DNA of 64,000 nucleotides from Certhia americana (lineage: Eukaryota; Chordata; Aves; Passeriformes; Certhiidae): contig JAGMWU010000028.1 in NCBI GenBank assembly GCA_018697195.1, forward strand, positions 2,147,994 through 2,211,993, in the 5' to 3' direction. Of this stretch, positions 38,216-51,440 are shown in pieces; position 1 is the first letter of the stretch, and the number at the start of each line of letters is the position of its first letter. Position numbers and translations under genes: made by a program. The notes below the pieces were generated by a model. That model had not been told where the DNA came from, made no database searches, and saw only the letters and a program-made list of their open reading frames with translations.

Positions 38216-38234
38216 CTATTTTTAGAGTGAGTCA
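38216..38234 (+). promoter_or_regulatory. adjacent MEF2-type and AP-1-type sites (candidate enhancer core)
   Basis: CTATTTTTAG at 38216-38225 fits the MEF2 consensus exactly, and TGAGTCA at 38228-38234 is a consensus AP-1 site two bases later. The flanking 300 bases are repeat-free. Kv4.3 is expressed in heart and neurons, where MEF2 acts. The motifs are directly visible; enhancer function is inference only. Confidence 0.3.
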
Positions 38235-40774
38235 TTTGATGAGCTCTTCAGCACCTTATTTATTGCTGTCTCCAGCCGGGGACCTGAGCAGTGCCCAGAC
38301 ACCTCTGTGGCTGGAACCAGGGCTGGGGAGCAGTGACCTCTATTTGATAACACTTCTCTGCTGGCAGGCAGGAAAACAACAGCACATTATGCTGTCAAGA
38401 CTAATAGCTGCTAATTAGGGTGAGTGACATACGACCCCTTTTCTAGCCAAAGAACGCAGAAGTCACACGAGAAATTAAAAATAATAATAAATTAGAAGTT
38501 GGAGTTCTGCATGCAGTGTTTTCCAGTCTAAAGAGTGAGCACTTCAAAGATAGTCTCTGATTTTTTTTTCCCTGGTTTGCCTGTTTAGGGGTTTAGTTGA
38601 AGTTTCTATTGTGTGTACAGTGAATCAGACTGGGGTTCAGATCCCCTTGGTAGGAAATGGAACCGAGGGGACATCAGGAGTGGCAAGGGGGACAAGGCAA
38701 AGCCTTTGGGAACATGGGACACACCTGTGTGCAGGCTCTGGAACTCCTGCCAGCCTGCAGGGAGTCCTGAAGGGATGTGGCTGCAAGGGCAGCTCCCCCT
38801 GACACTGGCACACCTTGAACAGGTGAGTGCATCTCACCTGGCACAGCCAGGAGCAGAGCAGGAGGTTGGCAGGAGGGGAAATCTCACCTCATTCCACCCC
38901 TGCCTGAGGCAGGGACACCTTCCACCAGAATTCAGCAACTAAAAATGGGCCCAGCCTGTGACCCAGGAGATTCCTGGCTAAAGGAACAGGGAATGAATCC
39001 CCCCAGGTGCTCTGTGCAGGTGAGCAGGGTGCGGCACCCAGAGCCCCCCACTGAAAATCTGCATTATCAGAGCCTGCACTGCTCAGCCCCAGGGGTCACT
39101 GCTGCCTGTGGGACCCCCAGGGCACGGGGCAGCTCCTGCTCTGGAGGAGCCAGCACCCCTCAAACACCCAGAGTCATTAATTGCCACCCCCTCTGTGGGG
39201 AGCCAGGGTACAGGAAATTGCAGAATTTAAGGGCACATTAAATCCCAGCTCAAACACCCCCTTAGACTCTCTGAATGTTAATCATTACCCAACTCCTCTA
39301 TCTTCTCTCTGCTCTAGTGAGATTATTGATGAATTGCTCCAAATGCACTTTCTGTAGAAGTTTTTTGAGATGACAAGTTGCCTTTTACTAAACAAATTAA
39401 TGGGAAAGTTGAGTTCTCTCATTCCAGTCTGGGGAAAAGAAGTTTGGGGTTTGAAATGCCTAATTAGTACTAACTGAAATCCAATAGCTGAGTTTATTTG
39501 GCACTCTACCTGATATAAATATGCCACGGGGCCATTAGTGCCTTGTGGTAGCATCAGGACAGAAATAGTCTCTCCAGAAATGAATATTGCAGGAGCTGTG
39601 GATGGCAACAGAGCAGCAGAACAATTGCTGAGGCTCCTTCCAAGCCCTGCCAAAACCTCTCAGCCACTGCAAGGGGATGGCCATGGAGCTCTAGCTGGGT
39701 TTGCCTCTGACAAACAAAGCTGAGATATTCCCAGACCTCAGGGCTGATATTTCCACCCCTCAGGGCAGCCCAGCGAGGCCAGGGAAGATGTTCCCAAGTG
39801 CCTGATGTCCAGGGCAGCAGATCCCTAGAGGGAGGGAATCCAGGGAATCTTCCATGGAGAGCTGCAGTGTCCCCAGCACCAGGGCCTGTCCCTGAGCCAC
39901 CAGCTGCAGCCACTGCAGAGCTCCTCACTGCAGCACAGCTCACAAGAGTTTGCAAATGAAGTTCTCCATCTCCCCACAAAATCCTTCTTGCTCCAAGGGT
40001 TTGATCTTTCCTGGTGGTGTTTTAAAGCACCTTCTCTGAAGTCCCAGTAATGAGGTAACTCTCAGTCTGCATGTAAGAACAAAACTCCCTGAGACAGACT
40101 GTGAGCCAGACACTTATTATTATACTCTCATGCACAGAAGGGCTTTTTCTCCATGCTCCAGGTCACTGAGATCATGTTTGAGGCATATGATTAATTTTCA
40201 GCCTTATTGTGTTAAGGGCCAGCAGGAGAAAAGTGAGATTTTTTTTTTTTTTTAGACCAGTGTCAAATGAGGTAGAAGAACTTGTCACTTAGCAAGAGCT
40301 TTGAAATGATCTTTGCATAAAGCAGCAGCTAAAAAGTTAATAGACATGAAGAGCAGTCTATTGATTTGAGGTATTCTGAGGGTGGGTGAAGGCAGAAGGA
40401 TTCTGCTTGGGATAAATAAACCTTGGCCAATGGTGCCTGAAGCATTTAACATGCAAGGAGTCCTGCTCTTATTCAACCCCTCATAGCAACAAGTTCTTCC
40501 ATGGGGACAAGAAGTTCAGCTGATAAAAAAGGTGTTTTGAAATGTTTGGTTTTCCTCTTGGGTGTAAATTATTCTTAGCTCAGCTCTATTCCCCTCAAAG
40601 CTCTTTGCTGGTCACACACTGACATCAAATGTAAAAATAAAGCCTCAGTTGTAATCAATCATTTCTCTTTTCAACATCTGCTGCACCGAGAACCAGAACA
40701 TCTCACAGATAATCACAGAAATCCCTAATACCATCTGAGAGCAACCAGGGCTCCTCTAGATTTCAGTTTTCAGA

Positions 40775-40860
40775 TTTTCTCCAGAGCAGAGGGGCTCCAA
40801 CCCACAGAGCTTCTCCATGGCCTCCTCTGCACTTGCTCCAGCAGCTCCACATGCTCTTTA
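40775..40860 (-). repeat. CR1 LINE internal fragment
   Basis: CTCCATGGCCTCCTCTGCAC and TTGCTCCAGCAGCTCCACAT match the antisense of the CR1 segment some 300 bases from its 3' end (typically 'cctcctctggacctgctccaacagctccatg'). Confidence 0.6.
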
Positions 40861-41046
40861 TGCAACACAGATTACAGCAGAACATTGTTGGGACCAACCC
40901 AGCACAGAGCTCTGTATGAATATTTTTTCAGCTGGTCTCATATCCCTGAGAATTCACCTTTTACTGAATGCAGACTTTGAACAACCCCCAAATTTCTGAC
41001 TGTGCAGAAGGCAGGGAAACTGCTGGGGTTTGAAATGGAAGTGTAA

Positions 41047-42237
<1,191 letters not shown>

Positions 42238-44673
42238 TGAGCTCCCCCCAAAACAAAACACACACCCCCAAACAGAACAAAAAATGCCACAGGAATTCCT
42301 GCTTGGCTGTTCTCCAGGACTTGTGGTCTGAAAAACCACTGTTGTCAAATTTCAGCTGCAGAACCCCACACCCCACACCCTCCCAGGTGTTTTAGTGTTC
42401 CAAAGGCATCCAACTCTGAGCCACTTTTCACCCCAGGTTAATGTGGAAACCTCACACACAACTGGATGGAGTCTTGTACAAAATTTTCCTATTGTATGTC
42501 CAAAAAATTACACCCAGATAATAACTTATCTAACCACATTTCTAGCACAAGGAAAATAAACACATTTGATCCCACAAAATTTCAATGCTGGTTGACCCAA
42601 AGTCCAACCAGGATAATTTATACATCCCACATAGAAAATAGAAATGTGCTCCCATCAAATATGCACCACCTGAAGTCCTCATCCATGTTCACACTGTACT
42701 GGTGTATTTTTGGCATCAGGAGCAACAGGGTTGTTATTACTCACCTTTCCTCCATATTTGTCTGAAATAAATATATGGCTGTGTGCACGTAAACCCTTAA
42801 ATCATCCCCAGGAGCTGTTTATCCTCCTGGCTGCTTTGCTCCTTGTTGTCTCTCTGTAGTTGCAAATACACCCATCCAGCAACAAGCACTTATCAGCACA
42901 CAGACCCCTCAGAGCTGTGACTGGAACACTGGGAATATACTAAAGCCCCTGCAAATGTGAAGGGATTACTGAATATTCCGAATTCTGAACAGTTTTTGCC
43001 AGTGGAAGCTCACTGAATCGCTAAGAGAGTATAACAGATTTACTGTATCTCTATTTCAATCTGCTAAATTACACCACAGCCACAATCAGGTTTTTACAAC
43101 AACTGCAAACCAAAGGCCTGAGGTTCTTTTTCTCCCTATGGAATGCTGTCTGCCAGAAATTCAAGACTCAGGGGACCCGATGGAGAACAGTAGTAGAAAA
43201 ATGTGTAATTTCTGCTTCAGGCAAGCATCTGGGCCGTGCCTACTGCTTGCATCTCAGGGAGCTGACAGCAGAGAGCTCAGATACAAGACCTACAAAACCA
43301 CAAAATTTGGCAGTCAAAACACAAAAGGGGAGTAGCAGAGAGAGACTCGTGCAGGAATCAGCTGCAGCCTCAGCAAGTCCCTGCTGGGTTTTACAAACCC
43401 CTGCCTGAGGTTTGACGTGGCACATGTGAAACAGGAGAGGTGTTTTGGAGGCAGAGTTGTTTATTTGATCAGTCACACATCACAAGAAGATAAAAGAAGA
43501 GTAGAGGTATGGTGAAGCCCACTCAGGGCCATGCCCTGTCCTGCAGCAGCTGCCAGTGGGGCCCAGAGTGGATCAGTGAATTCATTTAATGAATTTCAGT
43601 CACTGCAGAGTGAGTTGTCTGAAGTGAGGCTGCACCCAGACATGAGGATTTGGGATTTCACCTGGGACAGGAACAGGGAGGTGTCAAAGCATGGGGAGGA
43701 CAGGGATGCTCAGGGAGAGGTTTGTGGGGACAGGGTCCAACAGCCCATTTCAGGAACTGAAGACTTTGAGAGAAAGCTCTTGTTCTGCTGAAACAGCACC
43801 AGAGCAGAGACAGAACCTGCTCCAGAGCCCAGCCCAGGCACAAATAACCCTGGGTCAGTCAGAGAGGCTCCAGAACTGGCTGCAGCTCTGTGCTCCTGGA
43901 CAGGGCACCCCCTCTCTCCAGGCAGCAAACCAAGGTTTCTTCCTCTGATTCAGCTTTTCCCTTTATTCCTTGGCCTGTGATCCACTTGGTAACAGGGAGA
44001 AGTCCCACCACCTTTGATGCCAATATGATTGATTGCAGCTTTTATAAAGGTTTGCTGTATTGACACACACAGTGTATAATTTCCCCCCATTTGAATTTCT
44101 AATTCCCTTGATATTGGTGGAATTTCTCAGTTAAGAAACTTTTCTCAAGTCAGAAGTGTGAGTAATTTTCACATGATCAGCACTGCATGAATACTAAAAA
44201 GCAGGAAAGAGAGAGAAGCACATTAATGACAGTCCCTGTGAGATGGTCAGGATGTACAGAGGGACACTGAGGCTCTGCTTTGATACCACACTTGTTCCAG
44301 CATCATCCCACACTGATGAATCCCATCTTCAAAAACAGTTAAAACTCTGCCCCCATCTCATTAAAGTCACAAAGACATTTACATGGCTTTTTCAAGAAGG
44401 TTGGAAAAAAATCTCTTTGCTCTCTGAGTCCTTGAATATGAAGAACCCACCAGCAGAAGGTCCTTGTAACAGAATTTAGGAGACAGCTGTGAATCAACAC
44501 AATCCCTTCCTTTAGCACACCAGGAACTTTGTGAATTATTGTTCTCTTTGAATTGAAGAGCAGTTTCTTGGGCATGTAGTAGGATAAATGCTTTGAAAGT
44601 TCTGTTTAGTTCGAGAATCACAACTTTCATGATGTACAGATAGATTTCAAGATAAAGCTAGAGACCTGCTTAA

Positions 44674-44694
44674 TTTTTTTTTTTTTTTTTTTTT
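44674..44694. repeat. T21 homopolymer
   Basis: There are 21 consecutive T and no retroposon body recognised. Confidence 0.95.
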
Positions 44695-47600
44695 ATATGA
44701 ACTCAAACTGAGATTTTCCAGTGATAAATAGCAAAGGCAGAAGAACTGCACAAGCATCAGAAGGGCTGGATGGACATTCCTGGGATGGAAGGTTGGGGTG
44801 TGAGGGAAGCTGGACTCTGCAGCCCCTGGGGTTTCTGAGGGGCTGCACTCCAAGGCCCAGCAGAAAACAGCCCAGCTCCTCTGGCCCTGCTGTCTCAGTC
44901 CTAACTTTGCCTCTCCACTGTTGAGGGGGCTCTGGTCTAGCAGGAAGAGGTATTTAAATAATGTGGATAAAATACCAGGAGGTGGCTGTTACTCATCAGC
45001 ATCTATTCTTCAACTAACTGAGGAGAAATGTTCCTTAAAAAGAAAAAAAAAAGCCCACCAAACATAAAACCCAACTGCCAGTGATCTAATCACTTTAAAG
45101 ATAAATTATTCTTTGCCAAGCTTGTACTGTGAGACAATTAATTACAAGGAGATCTGGCAAATCTTAATTCATTGCGCTGTGGCATCAAATTCTGTCCTCT
45201 GGCACACAGCAAGGAGCAGGTCAGTGTGAATGGAAGATGAATTGATCATTTGTGACAAGGTTCATTTTGGTAAAATTGTTGTGTTTTTTTTCTTCCCCAA
45301 CGACTTTTTTTTTTTCCCTTTTTTGACTGATGCGCTAAGAATAGACCTTCCTGACTTTGAAACGATGCTGTTCTTTAGTGAATGTCACAGCCTTGGATTT
45401 GAAAGAGAATGTGACACTTAAAAGGCTTGACAATAGAACGACTTTGTAATTCAGATGATGCTGGAGGAGCCCCTCTCCTGTGTTCAGTTTGCAGCAAGGA
45501 TGCACCACGGAGGAGAGAAAGGCGAGGAGCTGGTGCTGGGTGGAGGACAACACCTCCCACTTCTCCACCCCGGCAAGAAAAGGCAGAGGCAGCTGCTGAC
45601 AGCTCCTGAAACGCTGCTCCTTTAGCAGCAGTGGGGAAGGAGAGCATTCATTGTTTGGAGCTGGAGAAGGGGTGAGCACAGAGCCAAGGGACAGAGTTAT
45701 TGGCCCAGCCCAGGCAGCAGGGACACAAGGGCTGAAGGGGACACAGGGGGACAGGAAAGCCACGGGGACTAAAATTCAGCAGGGTTGTTCTGGACTGGGG
45801 GAAAGTAACGGTCCAAAGAGTGGCCACTCCCAAAATGAGGTACCCACAGCATCAGGGAAAATGTAAATGTGGAAAGAAAGAAAAACCCAGCCCTGCTTGA
45901 AGTGCAATTGTCATTTAATAGTTAGATTTGCTAAATGAGCCGAGCTGCTGGAATAGCTGCTGATCCCAGGGGGATTGGCATGGCCTCGGTGCTGCATTTC
46001 ACGGGGGCTGCCAACAAACACAAACCCTGGGTAATCACAGTGCTTGGTTTCAAGTCTGCAGTAAATGTGCTTTTGACGACTACAGCCTCTCAGGGTGTTC
46101 AATTCATTTCATTTATTATCTGGTGCCCTTTGGCTCCCTGAGAACAAGCCATGTACTGCAAAAGCCTCGAGGCAGACTTCTCATTCCATCCTTGCAGGCT
46201 GCAAGCTTCCAGGAGAGAGCCAAACACATTTAGGCAAGGCAAGGACTACCCAGGACAGAATCATTTTGTAGAGCTGCTCCCACATTAATATCGAGCTGCA
46301 AACTGCATCCCAGGCTGCGGGAGAGCAGAGGGGAGGAATCTGGTGAGGCAGGGAAGTGGATACATGGTCTGGGGGATAAATGGAAGCCTCAATCCCAGAG
46401 CAGCCCCAGCAGCAGGGAGGATGCTGCTGGGCAGGGAGAGGAGGAAGGGGATGAGGGAGATGGTGGCAGCTGAGGAAGAGGTAACTATGGAGATGCTTAA
46501 GAGGGGCTCCAGCCAAAAAGGAAGGAAGAGCAGGGACAAGGTGTGTGATTGTTCCTCCAGAGAATGCAGGAACAGCCTGTTCCAGATCCTCGGGGAGCTG
46601 CAGCAGCAGCAGAGAGCTCCGAGAGGGGAGCAGTGCTGGGAAAGGCTCAGCTCTGGGTTTGTGTCAACCCCGTAGCCAGGAGGAAGGCAGCCCACACACC
46701 TGTCAATAACGAGGCCATCAGAAGAATTGATTTGCTACAGAGCAGGGGAGTCAGCTTTGAAATGTTCTGCTTTTCTGCTGACACCCAAAAAAATTTTTGG
46801 AGGTGGGTTACTGAACTTTAGAGCGTGGAAAAGAAAGGCCAGAAAAAGTGACTGGAGCTGTCTAAGGAGAACTCAGCAACAGAACATGAGTCAGTGCCAG
46901 CAGGGGAAGGGGTTGGGAACTTAGGGGGAGAGAGAAACAATAAGGTTAAAACTGGAGCTGGCTGACATTTAAAGAACATGGGTTTTTTTCAACCAGAATG
47001 AATCTGTGTGGAATATGTTTTTTGTTGTTGTTGATATTTAACAGTCCTTGACAGTGGAAAAAAAGCTCTTTTATTATTTTTTTAAAAAGATATTTCAATT
47101 TTTGCTGCGCTGGGTACCTCTTTCTCTGTTTTTCACATCCCTTAATAGAGTTCATGGGAAAAAAACCCAAACAAACAAGTAAGCCAACGAGGAATCCTGC
47201 CTCTTTTCTTTCATATCATTGAGGAAAGCAAAATAACGTTTTCCATCACTTCAGCTATTCCAAATTCCCTGAGTCCCAAATTGTATAAGACAAGGAGCTG
47301 TCCCCTCTGAAAGGAAGGGTTGGAATCAGTGAGCTCCAGTTGATGGCTGCAGCCTCCAAAGCAAGCCCATATATCCAAATATTAAAGCCTGCTGTCAACA
47401 GTGGCCCAATGCCCAGCTGGAACGCCTTCCAGAAGCTGCTCCACGTTTGTTTTCAGCTTCACATCACATCTCAGTCATAGTCAGAAAACAGCCTAGAACC
47501 TGCAGGGGTCTGACTGCCCCGTCCCCAGGGCTCTGAGGGGTCCCCCAGCACCAGGGGTCCCTGTCCCAGCTGTTGCACACCCAGGTTTGTGGCAGCCCCT

Positions 47601-48239
47601 GGCTCCAGATGGCTCCGTTGTGGAGCACAGCTGGGAGGATTTGCCATGGCTCATGCTGCCCACCCCAGCCCAGATGTCGCAATAAATGCAGGCTGCAGTC
47701 GCCTGGATCAAAGCACTCAGCCAAAAGCTGTCGGGAAGCCTCTCCTACTCTGGAACTGGTTTCTGGTTGTTTGCTGTTACCTTCATCATGCAGTTCATGT
47801 TCTCCCACCCTGCCTAAACAACCAGCCTGGGCTGAGCCGGGCCGGGCTGAGCTGAGCTGAGCAATTCCCAAACTCCGGATGAGCCCAGCTCCCAGCCCAG
47901 GGATGTCTGAATCCACAGACACGGTCACTGGGGCAGGGCAAGCTCACTGGGAGCGGCTGTAAGTTGTGTCACTAATGTGTCCCAGGCAGGGACTGGCCTC
48001 CCTCGTGTCCCTGTCACATCAACAGCCCGATGTCACAGCAGCTCTCCCTTCCATCCTTCCCTGCCGTCCCTCCTCTGGCCGTGGAAAGAACAATTCCAGC
48101 GCTGTCCGCGGCGGAGCAGGGACAGTCAGGAGCTGTTCCAGCAGGAGCGATGCTGGAATGCACAAAGCAGGGCCAGGGCAGCGGGGAACCATGACAACTG
48201 CAGGCTTGGGGACAGCAAGGAGCTCCAGCCCCGGGACAG

Positions 48240-48680
48240 CGCCTGGCAGGATTGTCCAGGATCCGGGAGGGAACCCAGGCAGGATTGTCCAGGATCAAGG
48301 ACAGCTCCAGGAAGGATTGTCCAGGATCCGGGAGGGAATCCAGGCAGGATTGTCCAGGATCCGGGAGGGAATCCAGGCAGGATTGTCCAGGATCCAGGAG
48401 GGAATCCAGGCAGGATTGTCCAGCACCCAGGACAGCCCCAGGCAGGATTGTCCAGGATCCGGGAGGGAATCCAGGCAGGATTGTCCAGGATCCGGGAGGG
48501 AATCCAGGCAGGATTGTCCAGGACCCGGGAGGGAATCCAGGCAGGATTGTCCAGCCCTGGGCAGGATTGTCCAGCCCCAGGACAGAATCCAGGCAGGATT
48601 GTCCAGCCCTGGGCAGGATTGTCCAGCCCCAGGACAGAATCCAGGCAGGATTGTCCAGCCCCGGGACAGGATTGTCCCCA
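48240..48680 (+). repeat. 33-bp minisatellite
   Basis: There are about 14 copies of a unit beginning GGCAGGATTGTCCAGGATCC and completed by a GGGAGGGAATCCA segment. In the last third the unit switches to shorter CAGCCCTGGGCAGGATTGTC and CCCCAGGACAGAATCCAGG types. At 33 bases it keeps three + frames open (an 11-residue GRIVQDPGGNP repeat in one). Presence in all frames and on both strands argues against coding. Confidence 0.95.
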
Positions 48681-50944
48681 CTGCCAGCCCAGCTCCCAGC
48701 CAGTGTGCTGTGGCTGTCAGTGCAGGGATACGAGCAGGGACACCCCTTCCTCTGGGGTCTGCACTCAATGAGGACCACGGGAGGGATTTGGGATGGGTTT
48801 TTCCCCCAGTGCAAGATGCTCTGAGGAGCAGTTTCAGTGGATAGGCAGCCCTGACATGGCTTTGTTGTTGTGTGAGTGACTCTGGGCAGCTCTGGCTCTC
48901 AGATGGGAGCCACATTTCCTCAGGGAGAGCTGAAAACTCACACATGGGGAAGGGGATGGAGCTGGGATCAGCCTCACTCCTCCAGCAGTGACACCCCCTG
49001 GGCCAGGTGCTGGGCAGCACCACCTGAGCCATTCCCTGCCTGTGTGCAGCTGCCACAGGCCCCACACCATTAATTAGTGCTCATCCATCAGGGCCAGGAG
49101 CTTGGCATGTGACACCAGATCAAATTCTGTTAATTCCTCCATCCCCTGAATACTTTATAGCTGTTAATTAGGGGTGTGAGCTGTGGGAAAGATGTTATAA
49201 AAGTGAGCTCTGGAAACACAGATAAGAAAAGACAGACAGATAAATCACAGGCAGACACTGCTCTTCACACTTGGCTTCAGTGGAAGCCTGAGCCTTATTT
49301 TGGACTAATGGAGAACAGCAGCATCTATTAATGATGCAGAAAAACATGAGGGTCTTTTCTTGCTATTTTTTTTTTGTTTAAGTAATGAGTTTCTAGACAA
49401 GTTCTGATACCCTGATTTACACCCCATAATAATTCCAGTTATTCCAGATTATTCCAATTACAATTGGGCACCTCCTTAACTACACATCCTTGGAGCGATT
49501 CTGACCCAAGTGCTAAAAATCTGTTCCAGCATTTATACTATAAAAAAAGCATGTGTAGGAATTTCTTTTGTTATTATTTCAAGAAGGGAGAGAAAAGGGA
49601 AGAGAGGTGGTTTTGTCACTCAGCTGGGCTGGTAGCGTGGGAACTTCAGCAGAGAGGAAGCTTTGAGTTTCAGCCAAGTTGCAGCAACTGTGTAAAAAAT
49701 AATTCAGTCAAGGGAAAAACTGTCCACACAGCCAGCCCTTACACAGACCAGGGGCTGGGTGGAGGAACACACAGACAGCACGCAGCTGGAAACCAGAAGG
49801 AATTTTCTGAACAGAAGAAAGAATTTCTGCAACAAATGTCCCATAGGAAGGAGTAAGAGCTTTGCTAAATCTGAGCCAGAGCTTGTTAAACTCAAGAGGA
49901 GAATGGACCAAAAGAATTTTACAACAGGAGGGGACAGGTCCAGTGCTCCAGGGGCTGCCTGCCCATCCTGCCAGTTTTGCATATTGTGACCCTTTGAAAA
50001 TTCCCTGTTTAATCAGCCAGGGGATCTGTGACTGGTAGAGGCCCAGCTCCATTAGACTCCATATTCTGTGCATTGTTCTATAAATAGCCTGAACATGATG
50101 TTCCTCAGTGCAGGAAAAGATTAAATGATAAAGTTCATTGGAAATGATGTTCTGTTGCTTTAATGGTGCCAAGGGTAAGGTGGCATTAAAGGCAGAGGCA
50201 CAGAGGAGGAGAGGGGAATCTTTCATCTCTGGGAAGTAATGAAGAGGCCCAAAATAAGATCAAGGTCTGACTGTAAGTGGTTCTATCAAATTATATAGGA
50301 ATATAATGAGTTCTACACTACCTAATTTCCATATGCAGCTCTATAACATCTCCCCCAAAGCAAAAGTGACAGAGTATTTGAACTTGGCTCAAAAGCCATT
50401 CAATGTAAAGGTTTGTGAGGAAGTAAAATCCAAATGTGCATGCTTTGCTTCTTAGGGAAAAAAAAAAAGGAGGTTAAAAGGAGAAGAAAAAGTTCCTCTT
50501 AAACCCCGTAGCAGTGCTGTGCTCTGTTTAACTCTACAATCTGCTTTGTCACCTTTCCCATCTTCCAGAATCAACCACATCCTTTCCATCTAGAATTTAA
50601 AGTCCAAACCTCAAACAAGCAACAGATGCAGACAAAAGCAAGAAAATCAAGCACTTGCTGAATGGCTGTGATATTTCACTCTGAGAATAAAAACCAGATC
50701 CAAAACACTCCACTGATGACTTTGGGGAGCAGCTTCATCTCAGCCTTAAAGGCTCAGTGGGGCTCAGCTGCTGCAGCAATCACCAATAATACTCAACTAT
50801 TAATTAGTGAGGAATTAGCATGTAAAACGTGGTTCATTACCTTGGGTAGCTGCAACTCCTGTCAGGAATCCCTCTGGTGTGGTTTTGGCTGTAAAGGGAG
50901 ATGGGGCATGGACAGAGCACCTCTCACCTGAGGGAGGGCTCAGA

Positions 50945-51440
50945 GGGAGCTCCTAAATGTGTGAGTACCCTCGGGTGTGCAGGCTTGGAGAGACCCAAAG
51001 CCCAGCTGGACACAGGGGGAGGTGGCCCTGCACAGTTATCAGGTGACCTCGTTAATGTGTGAGTACCCTCAGGTGTGCAGGTTTGGAGCCATTCCAAAAG
51101 CACCTGGTCAGAGGGTGGAGGTGGCCCTAGATCAGGTGACCTCATTAATGTTTAAATACCTTCAGGTGAGGAGGGTTTGAAGCTATTCAAGAACCACATG
51201 GTCAGAGGGTGGAGGTGGCACTAGATCAGCTGACCTCGTTAGTGTTTAAATATCTCCAGGTGAGGAGGGTTTGGAAGAGCTCCAAAAGCACCTGGTCAGA
51301 GGGTGGAGGTGGCCCTAGATCAGGTGACCTCATTAACCTCATTAATATTTAAATACCTTCAGGTGAGGAGAGTTTGGAAGAGCTCCCAAACCACTTGGAC
51401 ACAGCGGGGAGGCAGAGTTAGAGCAGGTGACCTATGATTT
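50945..51440 (+). repeat. ~94-bp tandem array rich in CAGGTG
   Basis: There are five units starting near 50957, 51055, 51148, 51242 and 51345, spaced 98, 93, 94 and 103 bases. The last interval contains an extra CCTCATTAA. Each unit has a TAATGTTTAAATACCTTCAG block, an AGGAGGGTTTGGAAGAGCTC block and a GGTGGCCCTAGATCAGGTGA block. CAGGTG occurs eight times and its complement CACCTG twice more. The array is bounded by unique sequence and the family is unrecognised. Confidence 0.92.

Noticed and set aside
47966..48844. Long open frames in several frames and both strands at 48 kb
   Set aside because: They arise from a 33-bp unit. Simultaneous openness in many frames is a repeat by-product.
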